From the NCBI GenBank assembly GCA_017621035.1, contig JAGATY010000060.1, positions 1-45,724 of the forward strand: a DNA stretch of 45,724 bases. The letters are read 5' to 3'. Below the pieces are notes generated by a model. The model was given only the letters and a program-made list of their open reading frames with translations. It was not told the DNA's origin and searched no databases. Each line of letters starts with the position of its first letter. Position 1 is the stretch's first letter. Source of the DNA: Bacteroides sp. Its GTDB lineage: Bacteria; Bacteroidota; Bacteroidia; Bacteroidales; Bacteroidaceae. Shown in pieces: positions 1 to 8,492 of the stretch. The position numbers were made by a program, and so were the translations under genes.

Positions 1-42
1 AACTATCAACTATCAACTGTCTACTGTCTACTGTCTACTGTC
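1..42. repeat. Short tandem repeats at window edge
   Basis: ACTATCA units followed by CTGTCTA units in direct tandem. Similar 7- to 10-nt tandem tracts (TTGATAGTTGA, CTGATAA, CATAATTC) recur in other intergenic regions of the window. The tract overlaps the last codons and stop of the adjacent fimbrillin gene. Confidence 0.7.
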
Positions 43-996
43 ACCCAGATACAAATCCTCATCCTGATTGTTCCAAGAGTTCAGGGTACATACCCCCTCC
101 AGTACCGCACTCTTATTGAAGTAGAGGCTGAGGACGAAGAGCTTGCCGACAGTACTATTAGCATCGGTTATTTCATTACCCTCCAGGTCATTTAGCTTAA
201 TGAGCACCTCCTTATCCTCCCCTTTAGAAGTCTCAATCTTTAATGTGTATTCCGTAGCCGGGCTACAGAGGACAGAGCCTACTTCTTGGATGGTGGTGGC
301 AAGGGGCAATCCGTCAGTAGATTCAAGAGCTACAATGTCTACATTATTTCCGTCATAAGTAACTGTTCCTGAGGCAAGTTCAACTGTGACCTGAGCTTTG
401 CTCACCACCTTAATACTAGTAATCTCTCCCCAAGTAGCCGGGGTATCCTCACTGGTGGCGCACACGCAGATTTTCAGCCAGGTAAGCAGGTGATTGAATT
501 GCAGAGGTGTTTGGGAGAAAGGACTTGTCCAAGAGCCTGAGCGCTGAGGGGCAAACATGAGGTCTTGCGCACCATCGATGGTGGCAGATACAGTTTGATT
601 GTCTGTGCTACTACTCCATTTCCCACTGGGATAGAGACCTACACAGTAGGCTGAGCCACCACTAGGATACTTTAAGTCTTTATTCTCATTCTGAGGGTAC
701 TCCAGGGCCTCACTGTCAAACTCTATTGTGGTGTGGCAGGGGAGGTTAGTCCCTACATCTGCCACGGTAGAACTATACTCTCCGCTAGTGGCAGAGAACC
801 ACACATCTGCAATAAATTTGTTGTCAGAAGAGGGCGTGGTACCCTTGTAAGGAGCAGCTGTTGCGGCACGGGTAGTGACAGCAAGCTCTCCCACCGATGC
901 ACTCAGGGCAATTCTCCTATCCGGTTCCTCCATCTCTGCCTGACTACAGGCTGTGAGTAGGGAGGCAATTAGTATGATGTAGCAAATATTCTTCAT
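28..996 (-). CDS. Fimbrillin family lipoprotein (pilus subunit, 5th in locus)
   Basis: A 322-residue protein with a type II signal peptide and lipobox (LLTACSQ, Cys17). This fits type V pilins, which are exported as lipoproteins and polymerise on the cell surface after protease trimming. The body has the fimbrillin pattern of a VWFSATSGEY strand, a YCVGLYPSGKW strand, DLMFAPQ and an FNHLLTWLKI core strand. It is closest in layout to the upstream gene at 1140-2249 (GLYPY, DVMFAPE, YYHLLTWLRI), so the two look like paralogues. It is the last gene of the locus and is separated from the previous one by 143 nt holding 22-nt repeats. The final residues GDSRQ are encoded by the intergenic CTGTCTA repeat, so the natural C-terminus may have been altered. 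Pilin role is by family; whether it is a tip, anchor or stalk subunit is unknown. Confidence 0.8.
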   Translation of the reverse strand: MKNICYIILIASLLTACSQAEMEEPDRRIALSASVGELAVTTRAATAAPYKGTTPSSDNKFIADVWFSATSGEYSSTVADVGTNLPCHTTIEFDSEALEYPQNENKDLKYPSGGSAYCVGLYPSGKWSSSTDNQTVSATIDGAQDLMFAPQRSGSWTSPFSQTPLQFNHLLTWLKICVCATSEDTPATWGEITSIKVVSKAQVTVELASGTVTYDGNNVDIVALESTDGLPLATTIQEVGSVLCSPATEYTLKIETSKGEDKEVLIKLNDLEGNEITDANSTVGKLFVLSLYFNKSAVLEGVCTLNSWNNQDEDLYLGDSRQ

Positions 997-1062
997 TTCG
1001 CTGTTCTATTTTCAATGTTCAATTAGCAACTCATCTGTGGGTGGGTACGGAACCCTCCCTTT

Positions 1063-1139
1063 GACCCTCGGCGACCTAGACCCCGACCCTCGGCGACCTA
1101 AGGCCTGACCCTCGGCGACCTTCGGTTTGACCCTTCGGT
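1063..1139. repeat. 22-nt tandem repeat, copy 1 (three cores)
   Basis: Three copies of the 15-nt core GACCCTCGGCGACCT start at 1063, 1085 and 1107, exactly 22 nt apart, with 7-nt variable linkers (AGACCCC, AAGGCCT). A decayed fourth core (GACCCTTCGG) starts at 1129 and abuts the stop codon of the gene at 1140. The same array occurs at 8434-8492 and, inverted, at 28962-29020. Confidence 0.9.
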
Positions 1140-2249
1140 TCACTCTGTGATTTCTCCGGAAGCTATGCCACCTGTTTCCCAGTCTGTTGTCCGGGCAGCG
1201 ACGGTGATGGTGTTACCCATCTTGAAGTTGAGCAGCAGGGTGAATTGCTTGCCCATGGTACTACCGGTGAAAGAAGTGTTAGCCGCACTCATCAGGTCTA
1301 CCGGCACCTCCACCGTACGTTCTGTTGTCTGCACGGTTAGGGTGTATTCTGTTGTACTCTTAGTCTCACCATCTACTTCTTCACTGGCAGTAGCAGTTAC
1401 CGGTTCACAGAGGACGTAGGCGACTTCTTCTACATAGTCCATCTTGTCGATTTTTTCATCAGCATTAGCAGGAGGAGGGGCAGGAATGGTAAATCCTTCA
1501 TCCTCTCCTGTATAGGAGAATAGCTCATCCGTACCTGTCTTATAGAAAGTAAGTAAATTGTCTGTAGCACCAGAGAATGATACATTATCCTCGGGTTTTG
1601 TCGTTACTGCTAAGTTTATGCTTACCTGATTTCTACTTTTAATAGAGATGCTTTTTAACTTTCCCCATGCATTTCTAATAGTCTCACTATCTGCCACTAT
1701 TTCAATGCGAAGCCAGGTGAGCAGATGGTAATAATGCAGTTTCACTACACGTTGTTCTACTTCATCAGCACTGACATATGTACCTGAAACTTCCGGGGCA
1801 AACATGACATCGTCCTTACCGTTAAAAGTGCAAGAAGCAGTAGTCCCGTCTGTGTTGGTTTCCCAATTAACTGTATAAGGATATAAACCTATAAAATATA
1901 CAGGTTTTTGATTGTATGGATAAATGGCATGCCTAAGCAACTGTTTCTCCCCTCCTCTGAATGTTGCCTCTGAATGTACAGCTACCGTATAATCGGGTGC
2001 TGCATTACCAAACTTTTGGTCATCAATGTATTTCTTTTCTGTTGTAGATGCCCACACCGCTGAGTGAAGTGGTACATCCGGCGTAGGTATGGTTAGTTCA
2101 TAAGGTGTGCGTGTGCCCGCCACCCCACTGAGGGCTGCTGCCAGATAGATGCCTCTGTCTTCTTCATCACCCCAGTTTGGTTCATTACCCTCTTGGCAAG
2201 CAGTAAAGAGGAATAGTGTACTCAGCAATATGTAAAGTGTCTTTCTCAT
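1140..2249 (-). CDS. Fimbrillin family lipoprotein (pilus subunit, 4th in locus)
   Basis: A 369-residue protein with a lipoprotein signal (LFLFTACQE, Cys18). Fimbrillin-like landmarks are HSAVWASTTEKKY near residue 62, YFIGLYPYTVNW near 118, DVMFAPEVSGTY near 145 and YYHLLTWLRIEI near 173. It ends with an LLLNFKMGNTITVAARTTDWETGG strand region typical of the last strands of pilins. It resembles the 322-residue protein downstream more than the other three. The start lies 3 nt after the stop of the upstream fimbrillin, so the two are probably co-translated. The region 1470-1720 is richer in A+T than its surroundings. Its exact place in the pilus cannot be told from sequence. Confidence 0.82.
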   Translation of the reverse strand: MRKTLYILLSTLFLFTACQEGNEPNWGDEEDRGIYLAAALSGVAGTRTPYELTIPTPDVPLHSAVWASTTEKKYIDDQKFGNAAPDYTVAVHSEATFRGGEKQLLRHAIYPYNQKPVYFIGLYPYTVNWETNTDGTTASCTFNGKDDVMFAPEVSGTYVSADEVEQRVVKLHYYHLLTWLRIEIVADSETIRNAWGKLKSISIKSRNQVSINLAVTTKPEDNVSFSGATDNLLTFYKTGTDELFSYTGEDEGFTIPAPPPANADEKIDKMDYVEEVAYVLCEPVTATASEEVDGETKSTTEYTLTVQTTERTVEVPVDLMSAANTSFTGSTMGKQFTLLLNFKMGNTITVAARTTDWETGGIASGEITE

Positions 2250-2252
2250 ACG

Positions 2253-3308
2253 CTATTCTACTTCAATAATGTTTTTATAGGGTATAGCATCCCAACGCTC
2301 TACCAGTACATCAAAGAGGATTTCTGCACCGGGGTCTCCTAAGTTCAATACATAGGTATATTTCATGCCAGGTTCCCATGTCTTGAGTGTTTCCGTGTAG
2401 ATAGGTGTAGGAATCGGGTCAAAGGTTCCGTTGTCTGCCCTGGTACCGGCAATGTGCATGTTAACACCATTTATACTCTGCGGCATAACCAAGAATGGTC
2501 CGGCAAATACTGTATTGAAGTTAATATCATCCGGAATGGTTTTGCCTATTTCAAATTTATGTTCAGTAGCTGTACCAGTGGGAGTCCAAGTTCCAGAGGT
2601 AAATGTATCAGAACCTGTGTTATCGTCATTTAGATATGTCCCTTGGTGATAGATACTTTTAAAAGTGATACTCTCTAAAGGATTCAGACGCAGTGACTGC
2701 TTCAGCTTAAAATACACCACCGCAAACGGGTGGACGAATTGTAGCTCGACACGGCCGCTGTTGGTGTCCTTTTGCTGATTCTTGCTGAGGGCGTAGATGA
2801 ATTCTGAGACAGTCTCCTCATTCTGTGAACTTTCGGGTAAGGTGGCATTGAAGGTAACGCCGGATGAGGTGTAACCAATGCTGGTTTTATCAATATAGTT
2901 ACAGCCCGTCAAGTCATACGGCATGTAAGCCAGAAAGTCCAGGTAGCCATTGTTGGGCCAATAGCTGGTGTAATAGTTTGTGCCATCAAAGAATCGCCAG
3001 GTCTCTAAAGACTTACCGTTTTCATCCTTCTGTCCTTCGGCATCTGCAAAGTAGTTTACCCGTGCATCAATATACTTAGTATAGTCTGTGCCGGTTTCTG
3101 CCTCATGAAAGTATGCCTGCACCGTAAAGTTTCCGGCAGCCTTTAGGTCATTCAAGCTCTCAAACAAGGAGGCGCGGGTGTTGGTGGTTTGGTTGTTGAC
3201 CACCTCCAGCCGGATGCTGTCCTTGGGTTGGGGAGCATCTTCCGTGCTGCAAGCCACTAGCAGAAGGGCTGTTGCCAGGTGAAGAATCGTGATACCTCTT
3301 TTCATCAT
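2253..3308 (-). CDS. Fimbrillin family lipoprotein (pilus subunit, 3rd in locus)
   Basis: A 351-residue lipoprotein; the lipobox is LLLVACST. The start ATG overlaps the stop of the upstream gene in an ATGA arrangement, indicating translational coupling; a second in-frame ATG follows at once. Pattern matches Mfa-like fimbrillins: residues TRASLFES (the threonine-arginine near residue 43 sits where many fimbrillins carry the trimming site), YWPNNGYLDFLAYMP near 115, a QFVHPFAVVYFKLK core near 195, and a terminal WEPGMKYTYVLNLG segment followed by VLVERWD. The two genes upstream (3305-4261 and 4294-5523) share these last motifs, so these three form one subgroup. Function is by family; a minor pilin is the most likely role. 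Confidence 0.82.
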   Translation of the reverse strand: MMKRGITILHLATALLLVACSTEDAPQPKDSIRLEVVNNQTTNTRASLFESLNDLKAAGNFTVQAYFHEAETGTDYTKYIDARVNYFADAEGQKDENGKSLETWRFFDGTNYYTSYWPNNGYLDFLAYMPYDLTGCNYIDKTSIGYTSSGVTFNATLPESSQNEETVSEFIYALSKNQQKDTNSGRVELQFVHPFAVVYFKLKQSLRLNPLESITFKSIYHQGTYLNDDNTGSDTFTSGTWTPTGTATEHKFEIGKTIPDDINFNTVFAGPFLVMPQSINGVNMHIAGTRADNGTFDPIPTPIYTETLKTWEPGMKYTYVLNLGDPGAEILFDVLVERWDAIPYKNIIEVE

Positions 3309-4261
3309 TCTTTGTTATTAAACCTGTGTTCTATGATTTCTTCCAGAAACTTCACATCGTCTATGCCTACCGACAGGGTGTAGGTGTAGCTACGTCCGGC
3401 CTGTAGGTTGGTGCGCAGGGGCACGGTTTGCAGCCGCTGCGTGATGCCGGTTTGTGCTGCGGTGGTGTAGTCGTACTCCACCGTTACGCGCGTCTCCAGC
3501 TGTTGTGGCAGCATCAGCCAATAGTTGCCAATGGGCTGTGGCAATGCGTCAGCCCTCTCCTCCCCCTCAAAGAAGGTCAGTGGGGTGAGTGAGGCATCCA
3601 GGCTCCACTGCGGTGAGGGCAGTGAGCGGAAGCTGCCTTTGTGCCGCACCTCGTCTATGCTGATGCGGCGGATGGTTATTTGCTCACTTTCTTCTACCCG
3701 ATGCTTTACCCGGAACTTCACCAGACAGAGTGCATGCTCAAAGCGCAACTGCACCACCCAGCCGTCCTTTATCTTCTGCTTGTCGCTATGCGGGGCGGTG
3801 TAGAGCAGGTCAGTCTGATTCTCCAGCATATCGGTGCTGTACTGTATGCCGGCGGTGGCGTCACACTCACAGTTGGCGGAAAAAGGTGCATAGGCCAGGA
3901 AGGTCAGCGACTGATACTTACTTGGCCAGCTGGTCTCTTCACCAATCATCCAGAGCGTGTCCTTCACCGTCTCGCGCAGGGTGGTGTCGCTAATCAGCAC
4001 CTCCCGACTCTTGGCTTCCGACAGTGGTAAATATTCCGTAGCCTCTCGGCTCCCCTCACTCCAGCTCTGTCCGTCGGGCAGTGCCCAGGCACGCACACCG
4101 AAGCTCTCACTGGTGGGGAACTCCTCTACCTCCTGATGGCTCACCTGCATATACATGCCGGGCTGGAACATCAGACGGCACCCGGGATCAAAGTCCCGGG
4201 GCTCGTCGAATGTACAGCCTATGAGTGAAAGAACCAAAAGTATAACGAGAGGCTGCTTCAT
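3305..4261 (-). CDS. Fimbrillin family lipoprotein (pilus subunit, 2nd in locus)
   Basis: A 318-residue lipoprotein with a short signal and lipobox LSLIGCTF (Cys16). It carries the same landmarks as its neighbours: ESFGVRAWALPDG near residue 53, SLTFLAYAPF near 122, LLYTAPHSDKQ, an LRFEHALCLVKFRVKH core near 175, and the closing RSYTYTLSVGIDDVKF. It lacks the long acidic tail of the upstream 409-residue fimbrillin. It sits 32 nt downstream of that gene and its stop overlaps the next start by 4 nt. Small size and position right after the larger fimbrillin suggest a minor or anchoring subunit, but this is inference. Confidence 0.82.
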   Translation of the reverse strand: MKQPLVILLVLSLIGCTFDEPRDFDPGCRLMFQPGMYMQVSHQEVEEFPTSESFGVRAWALPDGQSWSEGSREATEYLPLSEAKSREVLISDTTLRETVKDTLWMIGEETSWPSKYQSLTFLAYAPFSANCECDATAGIQYSTDMLENQTDLLYTAPHSDKQKIKDGWVVQLRFEHALCLVKFRVKHRVEESEQITIRRISIDEVRHKGSFRSLPSPQWSLDASLTPLTFFEGEERADALPQPIGNYWLMLPQQLETRVTVEYDYTTAAQTGITQRLQTVPLRTNLQAGRSYTYTLSVGIDDVKFLEEIIEHRFNNKE

Positions 4262-4293
4262 TTATCTATGAGTATTTTGTTGTAAGCAAACAA

Positions 4294-5523
4294 TTAGACT
4301 TGAGGAACCTCAATATCATCATCTCCATTGGTGGAATTGTCACCATCCAAGTCATCATCCCAAGGTTCTACCGCAGGTGCGAAATAGATTTCATCAAGAC
4401 CAATAGAAATGATATAAGTATAACGCATTCCGGGCTTCCACTCTTTTGTGATAGCATCATTTGTTCCGTCATTAAGAGATACTTCATATGTCTGTGTTAT
4501 TGCATCAGTTGAATCTCCCGGAGGATTTATTGTATAAGTTATGGTCACTTTTGCCCCTTCAGTAGTAGAAGTTCCATCACTAGAAGCTGTAGCTAATGTC
4601 TGAGGAAGGAGAATTGCATCAGTATACTTAGTTGCTGTTCCACTTGTTGTTGAGTTTGCAACTCTTGTTAAAGTTGTAGTAACAACTTGTGCAGTAGTTG
4701 TACCATCAAAAGCTGTATAGGTTGCTTGAGAGGCTTGATTGCTCCAAGCCGGCACTTTATTGGTTTGATAAGCATATGCCGCTCCATCTTGCACATTCTC
4801 AGCAAAATCACCCTTAGAATATATACCGCTAAGTTCAATTTTAGTAATACTGATAGTGGTACCACTATAGTCGTCCAACATCTTTGCCTTAAACTGAATT
4901 GAAGATAAGGCATGTTGAAATGTTAAATCTACACCATCGTAGGTTTCATTAGAGCCACCGGTACTGGAGGTTTTATTAAATGTACGCTCACTGAATAACA
5001 AATCATATTGTGCGGCACAAGTTGAAGGTACTGTAAAGCCTGTAATGCTTAATCCATTTTCACCATAAATTATTGTTGGTTCGCTAGTACCAGTGCCTGC
5101 AATTCCGGCAGGTGAATAAGCAGCAAATGACAATGAACCATTCTTTGGCCAATAGTATTGGTCTGCAGTAGTTGCAGGCTTCCAAGCTCCATTACCAGCA
5201 GTAGCACCTTCCGCAGGAGTATCACCATCACCAGTTGTTGAGTTATACTCTACTTCCACTCCATCCATATATAAAGAACCATTTTTCCAATTACTTGTTG
5301 CATCATTAAAAGCTTCATGCCACACTGCATATACTACAAATTTTTCTGTAGTAGGGTATGTCGTTCCTATTTCTCCAAATACAACAGCCTTGGTGCTAGC
5401 TCCCACCACCGGCGTGCTAAATGTGATTTCTTTCTCTCCTCCACCCGAGAGATCCGGTTCATTGCTTACACAGCCTGTCAGCGCTACGCCGACCATTGCT
5501 GCTAATAAGAAATACTTTTTCAT
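4294..5523 (-). CDS. Fimbrillin family lipoprotein, likely major pilin
   Basis: A 409-residue lipoprotein with signal and lipobox VALTGCVS. Landmarks are STKAVVFGE near residue 43, KFVVYAVWHEA near 62, YYWPKNGSLSFAAYSP near 122, a DLTFQHALSSIQFKAKM core near 200, and KEWKPGMRYTYIISIGLDEIYFAPAVEPWDD near the end. A low-complexity acidic tail (DGDNSTNGDDD) follows. The gene is richer in A+T than its neighbours, a pattern often seen in variable surface pilins. A threonine/serine-rich stretch lies around residues 275-325. As the first and largest fimbrillin of the locus and the one best fitting the family consensus, it is the best candidate for the stalk subunit. Donor-strand polymerisation is known for the family and not shown here. 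Confidence 0.85.
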   Translation of the reverse strand: MKKYFLLAAMVGVALTGCVSNEPDLSGGGEKEITFSTPVVGASTKAVVFGEIGTTYPTTEKFVVYAVWHEAFNDATSNWKNGSLYMDGVEVEYNSTTGDGDTPAEGATAGNGAWKPATTADQYYWPKNGSLSFAAYSPAGIAGTGTSEPTIIYGENGLSITGFTVPSTCAAQYDLLFSERTFNKTSSTGGSNETYDGVDLTFQHALSSIQFKAKMLDDYSGTTISITKIELSGIYSKGDFAENVQDGAAYAYQTNKVPAWSNQASQATYTAFDGTTTAQVVTTTLTRVANSTTSGTATKYTDAILLPQTLATASSDGTSTTEGAKVTITYTINPPGDSTDAITQTYEVSLNDGTNDAITKEWKPGMRYTYIISIGLDEIYFAPAVEPWDDDLDGDNSTNGDDDIEVPQV

Positions 5524-5599
5524 ACTTTTGATTTTAAGTGTTTGTTAATTTGTTTGCCTTATGTTTATTGTTAGAATTATCTTCTTACTCTCCTCTTAC

Positions 5600-5765
5600 T
5601 TCACCTTTCCCGCCTCCCCGTTATCGGGGGAGAACAACCTTCCTTAACCTGAATTCGGCAGATGGTCTGAAAGACCGGGTGGCAAAAACTGATAACTGAT
5701 AACTGATAACTCAAAAATCATAATTCATCATTCATAATTCATCATTCATAATTCATCATTCATAA
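5600..5765. repeat. Repeat-rich gap between DUF5119 and fimbrillin genes
   Basis: This gap holds a hairpin TCCCCGTTATCGGGGGA near 5615, a GGTCT-GAA-AGACC hairpin at 5664-5676 (also at 34621 and 39884), three and a half CTGATAA units near 5688-5711 and three full 14-nt units CATAATTCATCATT near 5719-5760. The last unit abuts the DUF5119 stop codon. No gene is seen. I find no clear second promoter for the fimbrillins here. Confidence 0.75.
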
Positions 5766-6854
5766 TTAAATCACGATTTCCGTCTCCACATCTCCCCACT
5801 CGTCCACGCCGGGGTTGAAGCCACCACCTTCACTTCTGGGAGGTGGAGGAATCACGATGGTGTGGTCAATGAGCAGCCACTGGTGGTTGATAGCCTCCGG
5901 AGTGGCGAACTCGTCGGTGATGTTAATGGTCTCACTATAAGGTTCCCCATAAACGGTGAGGAAGTCGAAAGTTATCTCCAGGTCGTTGTCCACATCGGGC
6001 AGCTTGCCAAAGGTGCTGAAGGTGGTGTAGAGCGTTACGGTGCTGCTCTCCCCCTCGCCGGTGCCACTGCTCTTCTTGATGCCGGTGGCAGCATTCTCAC
6101 CCGGCTGCATCTCAAAGTAGACGGTTACCAGGTCACTCAGGTCCATGCCTCCGCCATTGAGCCATGAGGAGCCGGAGAGGCCGGTCAGCAGTCCTACCGA
6201 CGATGAGGCATACTCCATGCCCTGCACCCGTACCTGCAGGTAGTAGGACTTCACGATGCTCTGTGCCGTAAAGTAGCCTCCCTCCACGGGAACCAGTGTG
6301 TCGATGCGCTCGGTGTAGGGAATGTCCACCTCGCCACAGTTGGCGGCAAAGAGGTGGTCCGGCTCATAGACAATCTTCTCGTTGCGGGTGGTAGCCCCGT
6401 CATCGGAAGCACTCTTGGTTACGCGGCTGGTGATGCGTGTGTAGAGGTGTGAGGCAATCTCATTGGTATATGCTTTTGCCTCTTTATGGTTGCTGTTGCC
6501 ACTTATCTGAGTGGTCTCGGTATCAAAGTTATAGGCCATCAGGGTGTAGACGCCCGGGTCGGCAATGATGTAGCCCTCATAGTAGGTGCCTCGTGCATCC
6601 TTTCCGCGGTCGCGGAGGAAACGCTCTGCCCGTGCCTCACCGGTAACGGGGTCGGCCAGGATGAGACGCAGCACCTCGGGTGAGCTATAGTTGGGGCGTG
6701 CATACTCACTGTTGTAGAAGCCCGTGGTCACGTTCAGCAACGCCTCGTCCACATATACCCGCACATAGTGGGTGTTGTTGGCTTCCATGAGGGGGCGACG
6801 CTCGCAGGAGGCGAGGAGGAGGAGAAGGAAGAAGAAGAGGCTCCTACTATTCAT
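5766..6854 (-). CDS. DUF5119 family lipoprotein of the pilus locus
   Basis: A 362-residue lipoprotein; lipobox LLLASCERRP gives Cys17. The CERRPLxE start after the signal, followed by a VRVYVDEALLNV strand, is typical of the DUF5119 family, whose members sit in Bacteroidales fimbrial loci next to DUF3575/DUF3868 proteins and fimbrillins. Other visible features are a YEGYIIADPGVYTLMAYNFD strand pair near residue 92 and a proline/glycine-rich end (PPPPRSEGGGFNPGVDEW). The start overlaps the upstream DUF3575 gene by 8 nt, so they are coupled. The family has no proven biochemical role; an assembly or anchoring function is inferred from context. Confidence 0.8.
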   Translation of the reverse strand: MNSRSLFFFLLLLLASCERRPLMEANNTHYVRVYVDEALLNVTTGFYNSEYARPNYSSPEVLRLILADPVTGEARAERFLRDRGKDARGTYYEGYIIADPGVYTLMAYNFDTETTQISGNSNHKEAKAYTNEIASHLYTRITSRVTKSASDDGATTRNEKIVYEPDHLFAANCGEVDIPYTERIDTLVPVEGGYFTAQSIVKSYYLQVRVQGMEYASSSVGLLTGLSGSSWLNGGGMDLSDLVTVYFEMQPGENAATGIKKSSGTGEGESSTVTLYTTFSTFGKLPDVDNDLEITFDFLTVYGEPYSETINITDEFATPEAINHQWLLIDHTIVIPPPPRSEGGGFNPGVDEWGDVETEIVI

Positions 6855-8094
6855 AATAAACCTCCTTTCTCTTCTTCACCGGCACATTGATAGGCAGTAC
6901 CAGTGACACCTTTAGCTTGGTGGGGCCGAAGTAGCCCATGCGACCCTGCTTATTGTTGTCTTTCAGCAGCTCCTCGTAGTGAGTGGAGGGGCGGTAGTGG
7001 CGGTAGGCCGTGGAGAGGTAGCCAAGAGAGGCCGAGAACTCCAGGTTGAACCACTTGCCAATGGGCATGGCGTAGCCGTAGGTCACACCGGTGGACCAGT
7101 ACTCACCCTGATAATTAAGAGAGGTGTCCCACTGGAAGTCATACTTGGCCGACATGACATACACGCCGCCAAAGTGTCCGCAGAGCACCTTGCGTGCAAA
7201 GTTACGTTTGAACCAGTAGCGTCCCTCTACCCCCATCTCCCACATCTGGAAGGCATACTTATTACCCTTGTGCCACCAGGGGAAGACATCTTCCACCATT
7301 ACCGACCACTTCTGACCAATGGGTACCTCCACCTCCACGTTCAGTGCCGTGGCCAGGTCATACAGTAGGTTAGTCTTCAGTGCCAGAATGGTGACCTTGT
7401 CCTTCACCGTGCGCTCCATGCGCTTGGGTGCCGGGACGGGGTATGTGGGTTGCATATAGAGGGCTTGATTGTTCTCCAACTGCGGCTCGGCCGGCTCTGC
7501 CAGGGCAGGCACAGGCAGCTCGTTGTAGTAGAGAATGCAGAACATGGAGTTACGGATGCGCGGGTAGTAGGTGCGCAACAGGTAGCGATAGACGGGCAGC
7601 TGCTCCATGCGCCACTTCTTGGTACCAATGTTCACGTCGGCATCAATCACAGAGAGCACCTTTTGGATAGTACTGTTCTTCATCAGCGTATCGCGCTTGA
7701 CGTACTCACGCAGACGCAGCCACGACTCACCGTCAGGGTGCACAAACAGCTTGCTCTTCAGCTCGGGGTGCACCTTCTCCAGGTGTCGGCGCATGGTGTT
7801 GGCACGGTTGCGGGAGAGCCACTGGTTATGCTCGTAGACACCCTCGGGTGACGATTGCGACACAATCACCACCGAATCCACCCGCTCCAACCCCAGTGAG
7901 TCAATCACTGCAGAGAAGCGTTGCAACGATGCCTCGTTGCCCATGTAACCCAAGTCGAGGAAATGCTTGTCGAAGCGGAAGTGCACCTCAATGCCCATGA
8001 GGCTCTTCTGTTCGCTCTTATAGAAAGTTTGCGCAGAAAGCCCTGCTGCTCCGAGGAGTAGTAAAAACAGGAGTATCTCTACACGGCGTCTCAT
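6847..8094 (-). CDS. DUF3575 outer-membrane protein with OmpA-like domain
   Basis: A 415-residue protein with a cleavable signal (LLGAAGLSAQ). Residues about 33-195 look like an OmpA-type peptidoglycan-associated domain (VHFRFDKHFLDLGYMGN, then NQWLSRNRANTMRRHL). A proline-rich linker (PAPKRMERTVKD) leads to a DUF3575 domain from about 235 to 415 (ALKTNLLYDLATALNVEVEVP, VMVEDVFPWW, YGYAMPIGKWFNLEFSASLGYL), probably a small membrane-associated barrel. Proteins of this build head many Bacteroides fimbrial operons. It is first in this operon, behind the promoter at 8251-8282 and a leader of about 150 nt. It may fix the pilus or its assembly factors in the outer membrane, but this is inference. 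Confidence 0.82.
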   Translation of the reverse strand: MRRRVEILLFLLLLGAAGLSAQTFYKSEQKSLMGIEVHFRFDKHFLDLGYMGNEASLQRFSAVIDSLGLERVDSVVIVSQSSPEGVYEHNQWLSRNRANTMRRHLEKVHPELKSKLFVHPDGESWLRLREYVKRDTLMKNSTIQKVLSVIDADVNIGTKKWRMEQLPVYRYLLRTYYPRIRNSMFCILYYNELPVPALAEPAEPQLENNQALYMQPTYPVPAPKRMERTVKDKVTILALKTNLLYDLATALNVEVEVPIGQKWSVMVEDVFPWWHKGNKYAFQMWEMGVEGRYWFKRNFARKVLCGHFGGVYVMSAKYDFQWDTSLNYQGEYWSTGVTYGYAMPIGKWFNLEFSASLGYLSTAYRHYRPSTHYEELLKDNNKQGRMGYFGPTKLKVSLVLPINVPVKKRKEVYYE

Positions 8095-8250
8095 CTCTAT
8101 TTACACTTGCTTGCTAAGTTGTTTGCATCCGGCATATGGTCTTTCAGGTCCCATGCCGTATAACGTTAAGTATTGTTTGCTACTTCCGGTGGCTAATTAC
8201 AAATCAATCTTTTCTACCTCTGCTTTCAGGCTAGTAACCGAAAGTGGCTA

Positions 8251-8282
8251 CAAATATAAAAGGAGTAAATAATAAATACAAG
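8251..8282 (-). promoter_or_regulatory. Predicted promoter of the pilus operon
   Basis: Read on the minus strand: CTTG, 20 nt, TATATTTG. This matches the Bacteroides consensus (TTTG, 19-21 nt, TAnnTTTG) at the -33 and -7 positions. The start point would be near 8245, about 150 nt before the DUF3575 gene. Confidence 0.6.
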
Positions 8283-8433
8283 CAAATCGTACAATTTTTA
8301 ATAAAGATGGATGCATTTTCTTTAAAACTGCACATAGGGGGGGTAAGTGTGCAATCTTTAAATCCCCAACCGACGGTTGAAACATCCTCCCCTCCCCGAC
8401 CACCGGAAAAACATGCTGCCGAACCCTCGCCCC

Positions 8434-8492
8434 GACCCTCGGCGACCTAGGCCCTGACCCTCGGCGACCTAAGGCCCGACCCTCGGCGACCT
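8434..8492. repeat. 22-nt tandem repeat, copy 2 (three cores)
   Basis: The core GACCCTCGGCGACCT occurs at 8434, 8456 and 8478 with linkers AGGCCCT and AAGGCCC. A decayed core (GAACCCTCGCCCC) precedes it. Same period and core as at 1063-1139. Confidence 0.9.

Noticed and set aside
1063-1121. 22-nt repeats as a CRISPR array
   Set aside because: Linkers are only 7 nt, there are just three units, and no cas genes are present.
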